NCBI RefSeq assembly: GCF_001507855.1
Contig: NZ_LGEN01000036.1
Span: forward strand, 1 to 39,773
Direction: 5' to 3'
DNA length: 39,773 bases
From: Halomonas sp. 54_146
GTDB lineage: Bacteria > Pseudomonadota > Gammaproteobacteria > Pseudomonadales > Halomonadaceae
The notes beneath the pieces were generated by a model. The model saw only the letters and a list, made by a program, of their open reading frames with translations, had not been told where the DNA came from and did not search any database. The translations under genes were made by a program, and so were the position numbers. Below, piece after piece: positions 24,834-34,099 of the stretch (within the stretch, counting starts at the first letter, position 1; the number at the start of each line of letters is the position of its first letter).

Positions 24834-27203
24834 ATGACCCAAACACTCTGCATCACAGGTGCTTTTCAACCTGAACTAAACGCCATAAGCGCCCCGCTTT
24901 ACCAAGCGGGCCTAGCGCCTGCTGCTTCTCTCCAACGGGAAACCAGCATCAGCATGCACACCTGGCATCAACGTGCCAAAACCGCCTTTGCTGAAGACCG
25001 CCCGCTGGGCAAACTCTGGGAGAATGTTGCCAACAACCTGCTACTGGCCAACTTGGATAAGCCATGCTGGGGCTGGCACGATGCCGACAGTATCTGGGCG
25101 ATGGCGTTCTGGGCAGAGCAGGAACCCAATACCCACTTTTTACTGGTAGCAACACGCCCAGAAGTTGCGCTAGCCCAACGCCTGCAAGAAGCCAAGGAAG
25201 AGAGCGAGCTTGATATCCCCGCTCTGTTAACCCATTGGCAGCACCACCACCAACGGCTGCTGGATTTCTACCTAGCTAACCCGGAACGCTGCTTGGTGGT
25301 AGATGCTGAACAGGCACAGCAACACCCACAAGCACTGGCACAGCTGTTGGCTCACCGCTGGCAGCTGCCCTTGGATGCACACGGCATTTCCGAACCCACC
25401 ACAGCACCCAGCCAACCCGATGCGCTAGCGCTCTATTTGGCCCAACAGCTAATTGAACAGCACCTGCTCACCCAGCAGGACAAAGGCTTTCAAACACTGC
25501 ATGCCGAACTGCAAGCCGCGCAGCACCCGCTGGTGAATAACCCACCAGAACCTGTCCAAGCCGCAAGCTTAGAGGCCATTGTTCTGCACTACCAGCAACT
25601 GAATAACCAGCAACAAAACGACCAACGCCAGCTGGCAAGCGATGCGCAGCAGATAGAAACACTGACACAGCAAATAGAAACACTGGCGCAGCAGCGCAAT
25701 AGCCAACAAGACGAGATTGAAGCGTTTACCAAAAAGACGGATCAGCTAAGCCAGCAGCTTCAACAAGCCCAGCAAGCATTAAGCGCTGCTGAACAGCAGC
25801 ACCAAATTGAGCAGAGCAAACAGCAACAAGAACTTGACGATCTTAAGCAAGAAAGCGAGCTGCTGTTGCTCCAGCTGCATCAGGTTCAGGAAGAGCTGGA
25901 AAGCACCTTCTTGAAGCACCAGCAGCTTGAAAGCCAGTATCAAACGCTTCAAGGCCAGCAAACGCATTCCCAGCAACAGCTGGCGCAAGCGCAAGAGCGG
26001 CTTAAGCAAACCGAACAGCAGCATCAACAGAAAAGCGCAGCACAAAGCCAACAGCTGGACGCAGCGAAAAAAGAAATACAGGCACTCACCCAGCGTGGGC
26101 AAAACCTGTCACAGCAGCTAAAGCAAGCTGAGCAGCAGCGCAAACAAGCCGAACAGCAGCGCGATGCCGCCAAGCAGAACGAAACCACGCAACGCCAGCA
26201 GCAAGCCGAGCTGGAAGATATAAAGCAAGAAAGTGAGTTGCTACTGCTTCAGCTACATCAGGTGCAAGAAGAGCTGGAACACTACTTCCTTGAATACCAG
26301 AAGCTCAACGAATCACATCAAACCCTGGAAAACCGCTGGCAGCAGCTCTTACAGCGCAACTCAAGCCTGTTAGATATAAGCCAAATGAAAGTGCGCGAAG
26401 AAGGCGGTAAACGCCACTGGCAGGCGGTAAACGCCATCATCGGCGGGCGCCAACTTGAATCACTGCGGGTAGCTACTCAGCAGCATGCCCAAGGTGTCAA
26501 TATCTACCTGCCTGCAGAGTATCTAGACACCCCTTTAAAAAGCGATGTGCTGGCACTCGAAGCCCCGCTGACCCAAGCCAATTGGCAACAGCTGCAACAG
26601 CTCACTTCCCGCGACTGGCAGTTGGTGACTCAGCTCCCTCGCTTGCTGCAACTGGGCGCACAACACGCGCTTCCAAGCGAAAAACACGCAGAACTTTCGC
26701 ATTACCTTAGCGGTTGGCAACAAGCGTTTACCCAACTCCCTCCCGTACTGCGGGTTAATAACATTGAGCTACGCAACGAACAAATTAACCCCGATTACGA
26801 ACACCTGTGGCTAAACCTTGAAGGCATGACCTTTGGCAACGAGGTACATGACCGCTGGAGCGTGCGCCTAGCCAGCAACGACCCGCAAGCTAGTCATTTA
26901 GGCAACCACTTCAAAATCGAAATACCCGAGCAGCCCAACGAATGGCTGAGCAGCTGGTTTGCAGAAAGCCAGGACGAACTAGGTACAAAATGGGAATTAC
27001 GCTTTGCCCTGCCAGAAGCCATGGATACCGGCGTGTGGCAACAGCTAAGCAAACACGACCAAACCCGGCTTGCCAGCCTCGTCGCGCAGCTACCCCAGCT
27101 GCTAGAACGCGTAGCACAACACCAGCCTGCGCTTTCACGCCCTTGGGAACAGTGGCAACAGCTAGCCAACAGCACCCAGCGCATCCTTCAACAACACGGA
27201 TGA
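24834..27203 (+). CDS. Degenerate sulfotransferase-like domain fused to a long coiled coil
   Basis: This 789-residue protein starts with a region (about 1-185) like PAPS-dependent sulfotransferases found in polysaccharide clusters: LCITGAFQPELNAI occupies the P-loop position, and WGWHDADSIWAMAFWAEQEP with HFLLVATRPEVALAQRL corresponds to the usual WGWKDPR...LVYRHP. The P-loop residues (RSGTS) are absent, so catalysis is doubtful. A Gln- and Glu-rich coiled coil runs from about 245 to 515 and contains the phrase ESELLLLQLHQVQEELE twice. A C-terminal domain of about 250 residues has no family I know. It may be a structural or scaffold component of the polysaccharide machine. Confidence 0.65.
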   Translation: MTQTLCITGAFQPELNAISAPLYQAGLAPAASLQRETSISMHTWHQRAKTAFAEDRPLGKLWENVANNLLLANLDKPCWGWHDADSIWAMAFWAEQEPNTHFLLVATRPEVALAQRLQEAKEESELDIPALLTHWQHHHQRLLDFYLANPERCLVVDAEQAQQHPQALAQLLAHRWQLPLDAHGISEPTTAPSQPDALALYLAQQLIEQHLLTQQDKGFQTLHAELQAAQHPLVNNPPEPVQAASLEAIVLHYQQLNNQQQNDQRQLASDAQQIETLTQQIETLAQQRNSQQDEIEAFTKKTDQLSQQLQQAQQALSAAEQQHQIEQSKQQQELDDLKQESELLLLQLHQVQEELESTFLKHQQLESQYQTLQGQQTHSQQQLAQAQERLKQTEQQHQQKSAAQSQQLDAAKKEIQALTQRGQNLSQQLKQAEQQRKQAEQQRDAAKQNETTQRQQQAELEDIKQESELLLLQLHQVQEELEHYFLEYQKLNESHQTLENRWQQLLQRNSSLLDISQMKVREEGGKRHWQAVNAIIGGRQLESLRVATQQHAQGVNIYLPAEYLDTPLKSDVLALEAPLTQANWQQLQQLTSRDWQLVTQLPRLLQLGAQHALPSEKHAELSHYLSGWQQAFTQLPPVLRVNNIELRNEQINPDYEHLWLNLEGMTFGNEVHDRWSVRLASNDPQASHLGNHFKIEIPEQPNEWLSSWFAESQDELGTKWELRFALPEAMDTGVWQQLSKHDQTRLASLVAQLPQLLERVAQHQPALSRPWEQWQQLANSTQRILQQHG

Positions 27204-27219
27204 GCCAGCAACCGCCCTT

Positions 27220-27251
27220 GCGTCATTGCGAGGAGCCCGCGACGAAGCAAT
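27220..27251 (+). repeat. Dispersed palindromic repeat, copy L
   Basis: GCGTCATTGCGAGGAGCCCG followed by CGACGAAGCAATC, 16 bases after the stop of the sulfotransferase-like gene and 35 bases before the next start. It is the intergenic copy nearest to the four that lie inside the next gene. Confidence 0.88.
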
Positions 27252-27286
27252 CGACACACCACCGGCCGTAACAAACGAGACCCACA

Positions 27287-28912
27287 ATGCCCGACCAATC
27301 ACACACAGCGCCCTACCACACGCTGATCCACATCGGCTGTGGCGCAACGCCTAACCTCACCGCTTACGGCCAACTGGCTAAACACGGCTGGCTGATTGAT
27401 GCCGACCAAGATGTTATCAACCACCTGGAAACGGTACTGGCAACGCACCCCACGTTGCGTTGCCAACAATCATTGGTAGGCACACAAGAGCAAACCGGCA
27501 CGTTTTATCGTTACAGTGCGCCATGGGCGAATGGCTTAACTCCCATCGACGAAGCCACCCAGCGCCTCTACCCAGGTTTGCGCTGCCTGGATAGCTCCGA
27601 ACAGACCACCACACCGGTACATACGCTGGTAGAACACTGCTTACCCGCCAACGATTCCGAGCCTGCAGGCCAACACCTTCTGTTAGTAGAAGCAGGCCAA
27701 CAAAATGAGCCCCTGCTAAACGCACTGGAAGAAACAGGCCAGCTCAAACGCTTTGCCACAGTGATTGTGTTACCCGCGCACCGCCGCGCACTGCCCATTG
27801 CCGTGCCCCCCAGCCTGCATGGCCCGATAGACGCCCCTGCCGGGCTAAGCCTGCCGGAAAACAGCCAAGTGCTTAAACAACACCCGCTGCTTGAGCAAAC
27901 CCAGCACTACCAGCAAGAAACGGAACGCTACAAAAGTGCGCATCAGCAAGCCACCCACACGCTAGCCGAATATGAAACGCTGCTGAAAGAGAACGCGCAG
28001 CAATTAAAAGCCGCCGCCGAAGCGCTACGCGAGACTCAGGCTCAGCAAGAGAAGCACCAGCAAGCCCTAGCACACACCGAGCAACAGCTAGAAGAAGCTG
28101 AACAGGCCCGTGTCATTGCGAGGAGCGAAGCGACGAAGCAATCTCAAGCCCTGGAAGCCACTCAAAAGCAGCTCACTGAGCGTGATCAACAGCTAGAAGA
28201 AACCGAACAGGCCCGTGTCATTGCGAGGAGCGAAGCGGCGAAGCAATCTCAAGCCCTGGAAGCCACTCAAAAGCAGCTCACCGAGCGTGATCAACAGCTA
28301 GAAGAAACCGAACAGGCCCGTGTCATTGCCAGGAGCGAAGCGACGAAGCAATCTCAAGCCCTGGAAGCCACCCAGCAGCAGCTTACCGAGCGTGACAAAC
28401 AGCTAGAAGCAGCCGAACAGGCCCGTGTCATTGCGAGGAGCGAAGCGACGAAGCAATCTCAAGCCCTCAAAGACACCGAAGCCGCCCTTGCCACCGCAAA
28501 AAGCGAAGCGGCAAAGCGTGCTCAAGCCCTGGAAACCAACCAAAAGCAGCTCACCGAGCGTGATCAACAGCTAGCTGAGCGCACCCAACAGCGCGATGAA
28601 GAGTGGCATAAAGGCGAGCAGTTAACGAAAGAACTTGGTGAGCTAAAGCATCAGCTGGAAGAAGCACAAAAACAGTGCGAAGAAGCCCTGCACCAAAATC
28701 ATCAAAATTTTCAGGCTAAAACGGCTGCAGAAGCTCGCGTAGCCCAGCTCGAAAAAGAGCTTGAAATAGCCACACAGCAAATTCAACAGAGCCGCCAGCA
28801 GCTCCACCAAGAGCAAAGCCAGCGCCAACAGCTAATCGAGCAAGAGATGCTCAAAGCAGAAGCACAACTTGACCTGATTAAAGATATTCTCATTCAGGGC
28901 AAGGAGTTCTAG
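27287..28912 (+). CDS. FkbM-like N-terminus with a repeat-derived coiled coil
   Basis: This 541-residue protein starts with about 190 residues recalling FkbM-type methyltransferases: LIHIGCGATPNLTAYGQLAK, then LIDADQDVINHLETVLA. The remaining methyltransferase motifs are weak, so activity is uncertain. From about 200 to the end it is almost pure coiled coil. Residues ~269-410 consist of four 35-residue tandem repeats containing RVIARSEATKQSQALEATQ and LTERDQQLE, plus a degenerate fifth (KSEAAKRAQALETNQ). The repeat DNA is the dispersed intergenic element read in one frame. Thirty-five residues are five heptads, so copy number can change without breaking the coil. The C-terminus (EMLKAEAQLDLIKDIL) adjoins the methyltransferase gene 1 base downstream, suggesting joint function. 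Confidence 0.75.
   Translation: MPDQSHTAPYHTLIHIGCGATPNLTAYGQLAKHGWLIDADQDVINHLETVLATHPTLRCQQSLVGTQEQTGTFYRYSAPWANGLTPIDEATQRLYPGLRCLDSSEQTTTPVHTLVEHCLPANDSEPAGQHLLLVEAGQQNEPLLNALEETGQLKRFATVIVLPAHRRALPIAVPPSLHGPIDAPAGLSLPENSQVLKQHPLLEQTQHYQQETERYKSAHQQATHTLAEYETLLKENAQQLKAAAEALRETQAQQEKHQQALAHTEQQLEEAEQARVIARSEATKQSQALEATQKQLTERDQQLEETEQARVIARSEAAKQSQALEATQKQLTERDQQLEETEQARVIARSEATKQSQALEATQQQLTERDKQLEAAEQARVIARSEATKQSQALKDTEAALATAKSEAAKRAQALETNQKQLTERDQQLAERTQQRDEEWHKGEQLTKELGELKHQLEEAQKQCEEALHQNHQNFQAKTAAEARVAQLEKELEIATQQIQQSRQQLHQEQSQRQQLIEQEMLKAEAQLDLIKDILIQGKEF
28091..28510 (+). repeat. Four in-frame 105-bp tandem repeats built on the dispersed element
   Basis: Units start at 28091, 28196, 28301 and 28406. 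The element core GTGTCATTGCGAGGAGCGAA begins at 28110, 28215, 28320 and 28425, exactly 105 bases apart (one base changed, GCGAGG to GCCAGG, in unit 3). Units 1-3 are nearly identical over their whole length; unit 4 diverges after CAAGCCCT. All are in one frame and encode coiled coil. Confidence 0.95.
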
Positions 28913-28913
28913 C

Positions 28914-30212
28914 ATGGGTAAAAAACGCAAGCAGCGTAAGTCACTTAAGCTTTCGCCTAACAAGCAACGTGCAAGCGAAGTAGTAGCGAATACCCCCACA
29001 GCATCCGCCAAGCTTACCCAAATACGCACATATTGGCTGTTTGGTGAATGGCAAAGAATGGCTGCCATTAGCGAAGAATCACTGGTAAGCGATAATGACC
29101 GCGCCGCCATTGCGCTATTGGTATGCAGTGCCCACCAACAAATGAACGACCCCGATGCCACGCGCCATTGGGCACGTTTAGCCATCCAATGGGGAATAAC
29201 CCCAAATAAGGTGGCTCGCTTATTAGCCGCAGGCGTACATAACGCCTTTGGCCGCATTGCGATATTGCGTGAGGACACAGCAGGTATTAGCAAGCACTTT
29301 ACCGCCAGCACCCAGCTTGCCCAGATGCAAGACACAGATACCGGCACCGTGGCTAGAGCAAAAGCTGCCCAAGAAGCAAAAACACTCAATACGGCGCTGC
29401 CTGCCTCGCTGCTTAACAGCACAGCGCCTGATAACGCTCAGTATGTTGCCGATGGTTTTTATCGGGCGTTTGAAGACAAGTTTCGTGGCTCGCGGGAAGA
29501 GATCAAGCACCGCGTTAGCGTTTATCTTCCATTTGTACGCCCCATTGCTGAACGTCACCCTGGCGTTAAAGCGCTCGACCTGGGGTGTGGGCGTGGCGAA
29601 TGGCTAGAAGTGCTAAAAGAGGCCGGAATTGACAGCGACGGCGTTGACCAAAATATGGGCATGCTGAATGGCTGCCAAGCACTGGGCTTAACCGTAAAAC
29701 ACGGCGATGCACTGGAATATTTACGGGAGCAACCAAACGCTAGCCGCATTAGCGTTAGCCTGTTTCATGTGGTGGAACATATACCCTTCGACATGTTGCG
29801 CACCCTAGTGGCCGAAGCAAAACGGGTGCTAGTACCTGATGGCATTTTAATAATGGAAACCCCTAACCCCGAAAACTACACGGTAGGGAGTTGCACGTTT
29901 TATATGGACCCCACCCACCGCAACCCGCTGCCTCCGCCCTTATTGGCCTTTGTACCCGAGTATTACGGCTTTGAGAGAACCAAAGTGCTTAGGCTACAAG
30001 AAGGAAACGAAACGCAGGAAAAACCACAGTTTGACGTGGAAGATTTTCTCACCGGCATTAGCCCAGACTATGCGGTGGTCGCACAAGTAGCGCGACCTGT
30101 TACGCAAGGCGGTGCTGAAGAGGAAGACACTTGGGAGAAAGAGTACGGAATTTCGTTCTCCCTAATGTCGAAAAAAACTCACAACCACAGCATCAGGACG
30201 AGTAATTGGTAA
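28914..30212 (+). CDS. WbdD-like SAM methyltransferase of the polysaccharide locus
   Basis: This 432-residue protein has a basic start (MGKKRKQRKSLKLS), a helical TPR-like region to about 170, and a class I methyltransferase at about 180-340: GFYRAFEDKFRGSREEIKHR, LDLGCGRGEWLEVLKEAGI (motif I at 224-230), SLFHVVEHIPFDMLRTLV and KRVLVPDGILIMETPNPENY. The FEDKFRGS...GCGRGEWL pattern is shared with methyltransferases such as WbdD that cap O-antigen chains. WbdD also carries a kinase and a coiled coil as molecular ruler; here no kinase is seen and the coil is in the preceding gene. ATG 28914 follows AAGGAG by 7 bases. The last residues overlap the next start (TAATG). Confidence 0.85.
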   Translation: MGKKRKQRKSLKLSPNKQRASEVVANTPTASAKLTQIRTYWLFGEWQRMAAISEESLVSDNDRAAIALLVCSAHQQMNDPDATRHWARLAIQWGITPNKVARLLAAGVHNAFGRIAILREDTAGISKHFTASTQLAQMQDTDTGTVARAKAAQEAKTLNTALPASLLNSTAPDNAQYVADGFYRAFEDKFRGSREEIKHRVSVYLPFVRPIAERHPGVKALDLGCGRGEWLEVLKEAGIDSDGVDQNMGMLNGCQALGLTVKHGDALEYLREQPNASRISVSLFHVVEHIPFDMLRTLVAEAKRVLVPDGILIMETPNPENYTVGSCTFYMDPTHRNPLPPPLLAFVPEYYGFERTKVLRLQEGNETQEKPQFDVEDFLTGISPDYAVVAQVARPVTQGGAEEEDTWEKEYGISFSLMSKKTHNHSIRTSNW

Positions 30213-30898
30213 TGGACGCGAATACAAACATTGATGCCCTGAGACGTAAGCACAAAAAAATATTTATTGAACGTGCAATGGGCTTATATAGACCAGCCGA
30301 TGACACGCCGGCGGCTAAAGAAGAATGGTTAAATTTTCTTTTAAAGGGTAATGCCGCTGAGGAAATGATTCAGCTTTTAAAAGCAAAAGAGTCACAGAGG
30401 GAAAACCTATTAAACAAACAACCAGCACAATCAGAAAAAAATAATCATTTAAACTATTTAGGCACTTCCACATTAGCAAAACCACTAAAAAAACTACGCT
30501 CAGGCATCCCAGTTAACATTGAAGCTAATATAACGAACCATGGAAACACACTATGGCAAAGTCATAGTAGCCACTCTATTAATGCCAGCTATCACTGGTT
30601 AAACGAAAATGGTTCTTCATTTCAATATGATGGTGTGCGCACTCCGCTCACCAAGGCCATTGCTCCCGGCGAAACACTCCAATTAACACTAAAAGTGACC
30701 CCCCCATCACACTCAGGAAATTACCAACTTCAACTTACCCTAGTTCATGAGGGCGTGTGTTGGTTCGAAGAGCGAGGATTTACCCCTACTACTTATCCGG
30801 TCTATATCGAGTGGTGCCTGCCTGCAAGCACCACTCGCGTGCTGGAAGAGTTCGCTTATGGACAGGATGTATGGGCCAAACAGGAGGCGGTGGCATGA
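30212..30898 (+). CDS. Ig-like surface polysaccharide protein
   Basis: This 228-residue protein starts at an ATG sharing one base with the previous stop. After a helical N-terminal third comes a beta-sandwich-like domain: GIPVNIEANITNHGNTLWQS, SINASYHWLNENGS, YDGVRTPLTKAIAPGETLQL, and YQLQLTLVHEGVCWFEERGF. This pattern (N.G...W, SYHW, DG.RT.L, PGE, L..EGV.WF.ERG) is a recurring Ig-like module in proteins linked to glycosyltransferases and may bind the glycan. The catalytic partner is probably the GT4 gene that follows, with an ATGA overlap. The DNA of the first ~500 bases is more A+T-rich than its neighbours. Confidence 0.7.
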   Translation: MDANTNIDALRRKHKKIFIERAMGLYRPADDTPAAKEEWLNFLLKGNAAEEMIQLLKAKESQRENLLNKQPAQSEKNNHLNYLGTSTLAKPLKKLRSGIPVNIEANITNHGNTLWQSHSSHSINASYHWLNENGSSFQYDGVRTPLTKAIAPGETLQLTLKVTPPSHSGNYQLQLTLVHEGVCWFEERGFTPTTYPVYIEWCLPASTTRVLEEFAYGQDVWAKQEAVA

Positions 30899-33800
30899 TG
30901 CGAATAGTAATGGATTTACAGATTGTCCAGGCAGAACCGGGGGGCGTTCAAGCCAGCATTATGATCGCCCTGGCCAAGCAACTCGCTGCCCTAGTCCCAG
31001 ACAATGCCGAATTGATTCTGGTGCTAAGCGCTGCCTTTCCTGGCAGCATCGAGCCACTGCGTGGCGAGTTCCATGAACTGCTATCACAGCGCCAGCTTCG
31101 TGTGTGGTACCCGCCGGATGGCTTGGTTCCGGCAGAGCTGGGGCGTCATGACATAAGACAGGTGGCCGAACGGCTGCACCAAGCTTTTGTGGCTGAGATG
31201 CGGCCGGATCTAGTCATCCTGCCCGGGCTATGGCTCGGTTGGCAAGATGCCACCGTAGTGAGCCTGGAGTGCAGCCCACTGGCCCCTGCAGCTGTCGCGC
31301 TATTACCTGACAAGAAAGAGCTGGCCAGCCCAGAAACCATCGGTCAGGATCGCCACGCCTGGCAGAAACAGAGTCTTGAGCAACTTCGCCTTGCCAGCTA
31401 CCTGCTGGAGGTGCCGGGGCTAACCGTCGTTCCCGATGCTCTCGAAGGTCTACATGGTACCGAGTGCATTCACCTATCGGCGGGCATCAAGCCTAAAGCG
31501 GCGGCGTTGGCAGAGGCAGCAGAAAGACTGTGGGAGCTGGCAGAGAGGGAGCAAGCGAAACAGGCCAAGCGTCGGGTATCGAGCAGTGGCGACAGGCCGC
31601 GGCTGGCTTATGTCTCACCGCTGCCGCCCGAGCAGACTGGCATCGGCTACTACAGCGCCGAGCTGCTCCCCGAGCTGGCACGCTACTACGATATCGATGT
31701 GGTGGTTAATCAGGACAGCGTCGAGGATGTCTGGATCAATACCCACTGTGGCATTCGCTCGGTCGCGTGGTTCGAGCGCCATGGCCACGAGTATGAGCGG
31801 GTGGTCTATCAGTTTGGTAATTCTCGTTTCCATGCTCACATGTGGAGTCTAATCGAAAAGATTCCCGGTTTAGCGGTTATTCATGACTTTTACCTCGGTG
31901 ACGCAGTAGCCTATCGCGAAGATGTAGCCGGAGTGGGACTGGCGCTCCCCCAAGAGCTGTACCACTCACACGGTTATGCTGCTCTCAGGCCGCTGCTTCT
32001 TGAGGGAAGCCGTTCAGAGGCTATTCGACAGTTTCCTTGCAACTACAGTCCTATCCGCGAGGCAAAAGGCATAATAGTTCACTCTCATCATGCTCGTGAG
32101 CTGGCCTGTCACTGGTACGGCGAGAAGATCGCTGAAGAATTAGAGATTATTCCTCTCCTTAGCCAGTTACCCGAAGAAATTTCAAAACAGCAGCGCAATG
32201 CAGCCAGAAAGCGACTTGGAATTTCATTGAATACTTTCTTAGTTTGTAGCTTAGGGGTCCTAAACAAAACGAAATTACCTCATCGTTTGTTTAACGCTTG
32301 GCAAAAAACCTCTCTTCAGAAAAACCCAAGTGCAATGCTAGTCTACGTGGGTGGCTCTCCCGACAAACTCGGTCAGAAACTTCAAAAAGAAATTAAGACC
32401 TCCGAGCATAGCAACCAAATAAGTTTCACTGGCTGGACAGGAAGCGATACCTTTCGAGATTACTTGATAGCCGCTGATGTGGCGGTGCAGTTGCGTACTA
32501 ATTCACGTGGCGAAACCTCCAAGACCGTCCTGGATTGTATGGCTCACGGGGTTGCGACTGTATGCAATGCTCACGGCAGCTTCGCCGAAGTGTCCGATCA
32601 AGGGGTATGGAAGCTTGAGGACCGCTTCGAAGATGAAGCACTAGTAGAAGCACTGGACACACTCTGGGCCGATGCTGAGAAACGTAGGGTGCTTGGTGAG
32701 CAAGCCCGCATGCAAATTCAGCGGCATTACGCACCCGCCTTCTGCGGACAGCGTTATTATGAAGCCATTGAAAAAGCCTATACCAAGCCAACACGGCAGC
32801 GCCTCGAAGTCATCAAATCAATCGTGGATGGCTTACCTACGAAAGCATTAAATGAACAATTGGCAGCGAGTATTGGCACTACTCTGCCGGTGTGCCCACC
32901 GCAACGCCAATTGTTAGTGGATGTCTCGATTGTCGCTCAGGAAGACCTTCGCACCGGTGTGCAACGTGTAGTGCGCAGTATTCTTAGTCAGCTGCTGGAA
33001 GCCGATCTGCCAGGGATTCGTATCGAACCCATTTATACCAACCCGGGCATGCAAGGTTATTTCTATGCTAGGGAATTTACCCAGAAATTTATGGGCAGCC
33101 ACAACAAAGTGCTCACAGACGAACCAGTCGAGGCCCACAATGGCGATATATTTTTAGGATTAGATCTATATGCCGCTGGCATCCAAGCTCAATGCAGCTA
33201 TCTAGAAAGTCTGCGTGACAGAGGGGTCCAGGTAGTGTTCGTGGTGCATGATTTGTTACCTATTACTCACCCCCACTGGTTTCCACCACAAGAAGAGCAG
33301 GCCTTCGAGAATTGGTTGAACTGCATTACCCGTTTTGACGGAGCAATCTGTGTCTCCCAGACGACCGCCGATGAGCTAAGTAAGTGGATGGCGTCGCGCA
33401 ACGTTCAGCGGCACCGTCCCTATCAGATAGGCGTCGCTCATAATGGTGCCGATATTCGCCAATCGGTGCCCACTATGGGGTTACCAGATGATGCTGAGGA
33501 GATGTTAACCACGATTCGCAGCAAGCCCAGCTTTCTGATGGTTGGAACCGTGGAGCCCCGCAAGGGAGTTACCCAAGTGCTAGATGCCTTCGAACTACTC
33601 TGGCAGCATGATCACGACATTAATCTTGTTATAGTGGGCAAACGTGGCTGGAACATAGAAGAGCTAGCCGAGCGACTAGACCAGCATAAAGAGAAACACC
33701 AGCGGCTATTCTGGCTCCAAGGTATTAGCGATGAATATTTGGAGCGAGTATATGCAGACTCGACCTGTCTGATTGCTGCTTCTGAGGGAGAAGGCTTCGG

Positions 33801-34056
33801 CCTGCCCCTTATTGAAGCCGCTCAACATGGAATTCCTATTTTGGCGAGAGATATTCCAGTATTCAGGGAGGTAGCTGGTGATTATGCAGAGTATTTTAAC
33901 GAGCAATCACCACTAGAGACATCTAATAAACTTATAAGATGGCTGTCGGATTATAAAGATAAAAACATAAAACCATCAAAAGGGATGCCTTATAAAAGCT
34001 GGAATAGCACCGCAAAAAAATACATAAAATTATTGCTTAAAAAACAATCATATTGA
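30895..34056 (+). CDS. Double GT4 glycosyltransferase (WbdA-like architecture)
   Basis: This 1053-residue protein contains two GT-B glycosyltransferase units. Unit 1 covers about 1-640; its clearest part is PRLAYVSPLPPEQTGIGYYS and the donor half with VCSLGVLNKTKLPHRLFNAW and LRTNSRGETSKTVLDCMAHG. Unit 2 covers about 680-1050: VDVSIVAQEDLRTGVQRVVR, VVFVVHDLLPITHPHWF, FDGAICVSQTTADELSKW, FLMVGTVEPRKGVTQVLDAF and ASEGEGFGLPLIEAAQHGIP. Multi-domain GT4 proteins such as WbdA polymerise mannan-type O-antigens, so this is a candidate polymerase; the sugar is inference. ATG 30895 has AGGAGG 7 bases upstream. Base composition is mosaic (40 of 60 G or C at 31561-31620, 19 of 60 at 32221-32280). Confidence 0.85.
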   Translation: MMRIVMDLQIVQAEPGGVQASIMIALAKQLAALVPDNAELILVLSAAFPGSIEPLRGEFHELLSQRQLRVWYPPDGLVPAELGRHDIRQVAERLHQAFVAEMRPDLVILPGLWLGWQDATVVSLECSPLAPAAVALLPDKKELASPETIGQDRHAWQKQSLEQLRLASYLLEVPGLTVVPDALEGLHGTECIHLSAGIKPKAAALAEAAERLWELAEREQAKQAKRRVSSSGDRPRLAYVSPLPPEQTGIGYYSAELLPELARYYDIDVVVNQDSVEDVWINTHCGIRSVAWFERHGHEYERVVYQFGNSRFHAHMWSLIEKIPGLAVIHDFYLGDAVAYREDVAGVGLALPQELYHSHGYAALRPLLLEGSRSEAIRQFPCNYSPIREAKGIIVHSHHARELACHWYGEKIAEELEIIPLLSQLPEEISKQQRNAARKRLGISLNTFLVCSLGVLNKTKLPHRLFNAWQKTSLQKNPSAMLVYVGGSPDKLGQKLQKEIKTSEHSNQISFTGWTGSDTFRDYLIAADVAVQLRTNSRGETSKTVLDCMAHGVATVCNAHGSFAEVSDQGVWKLEDRFEDEALVEALDTLWADAEKRRVLGEQARMQIQRHYAPAFCGQRYYEAIEKAYTKPTRQRLEVIKSIVDGLPTKALNEQLAASIGTTLPVCPPQRQLLVDVSIVAQEDLRTGVQRVVRSILSQLLEADLPGIRIEPIYTNPGMQGYFYAREFTQKFMGSHNKVLTDEPVEAHNGDIFLGLDLYAAGIQAQCSYLESLRDRGVQVVFVVHDLLPITHPHWFPPQEEQAFENWLNCITRFDGAICVSQTTADELSKWMASRNVQRHRPYQIGVAHNGADIRQSVPTMGLPDDAEEMLTTIRSKPSFLMVGTVEPRKGVTQVLDAFELLWQHDHDINLVIVGKRGWNIEELAERLDQHKEKHQRLFWLQGISDEYLERVYADSTCLIAASEGEGFGLPLIEAAQHGIPILARDIPVFREVAGDYAEYFNEQSPLETSNKLIRWLSDYKDKNIKPSKGMPYKSWNSTAKKYIKLLLKKQSY

Positions 34057-34099
34057 TTTAAATATGCAACCCCAAGCAAAAAACCAAGAGACCCAAAAA

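Noticed and set aside
28091..28510. Possible CRISPR array because of regular repeats
   Set aside because: The spacers are not unique: whole 105-bp units are repeated, in frame, inside a coding sequence. The 61-bp and 146-bp repeats elsewhere are likewise whole-unit duplications with no cas genes.
24834..28912. Structural maintenance or phage tail-fibre proteins, because of the long coiled coils
   Set aside because: There is no SMC head or phage context. Degenerate sulfotransferase-like and FkbM-like N-termini and glycosyltransferase neighbours point to the polysaccharide locus.
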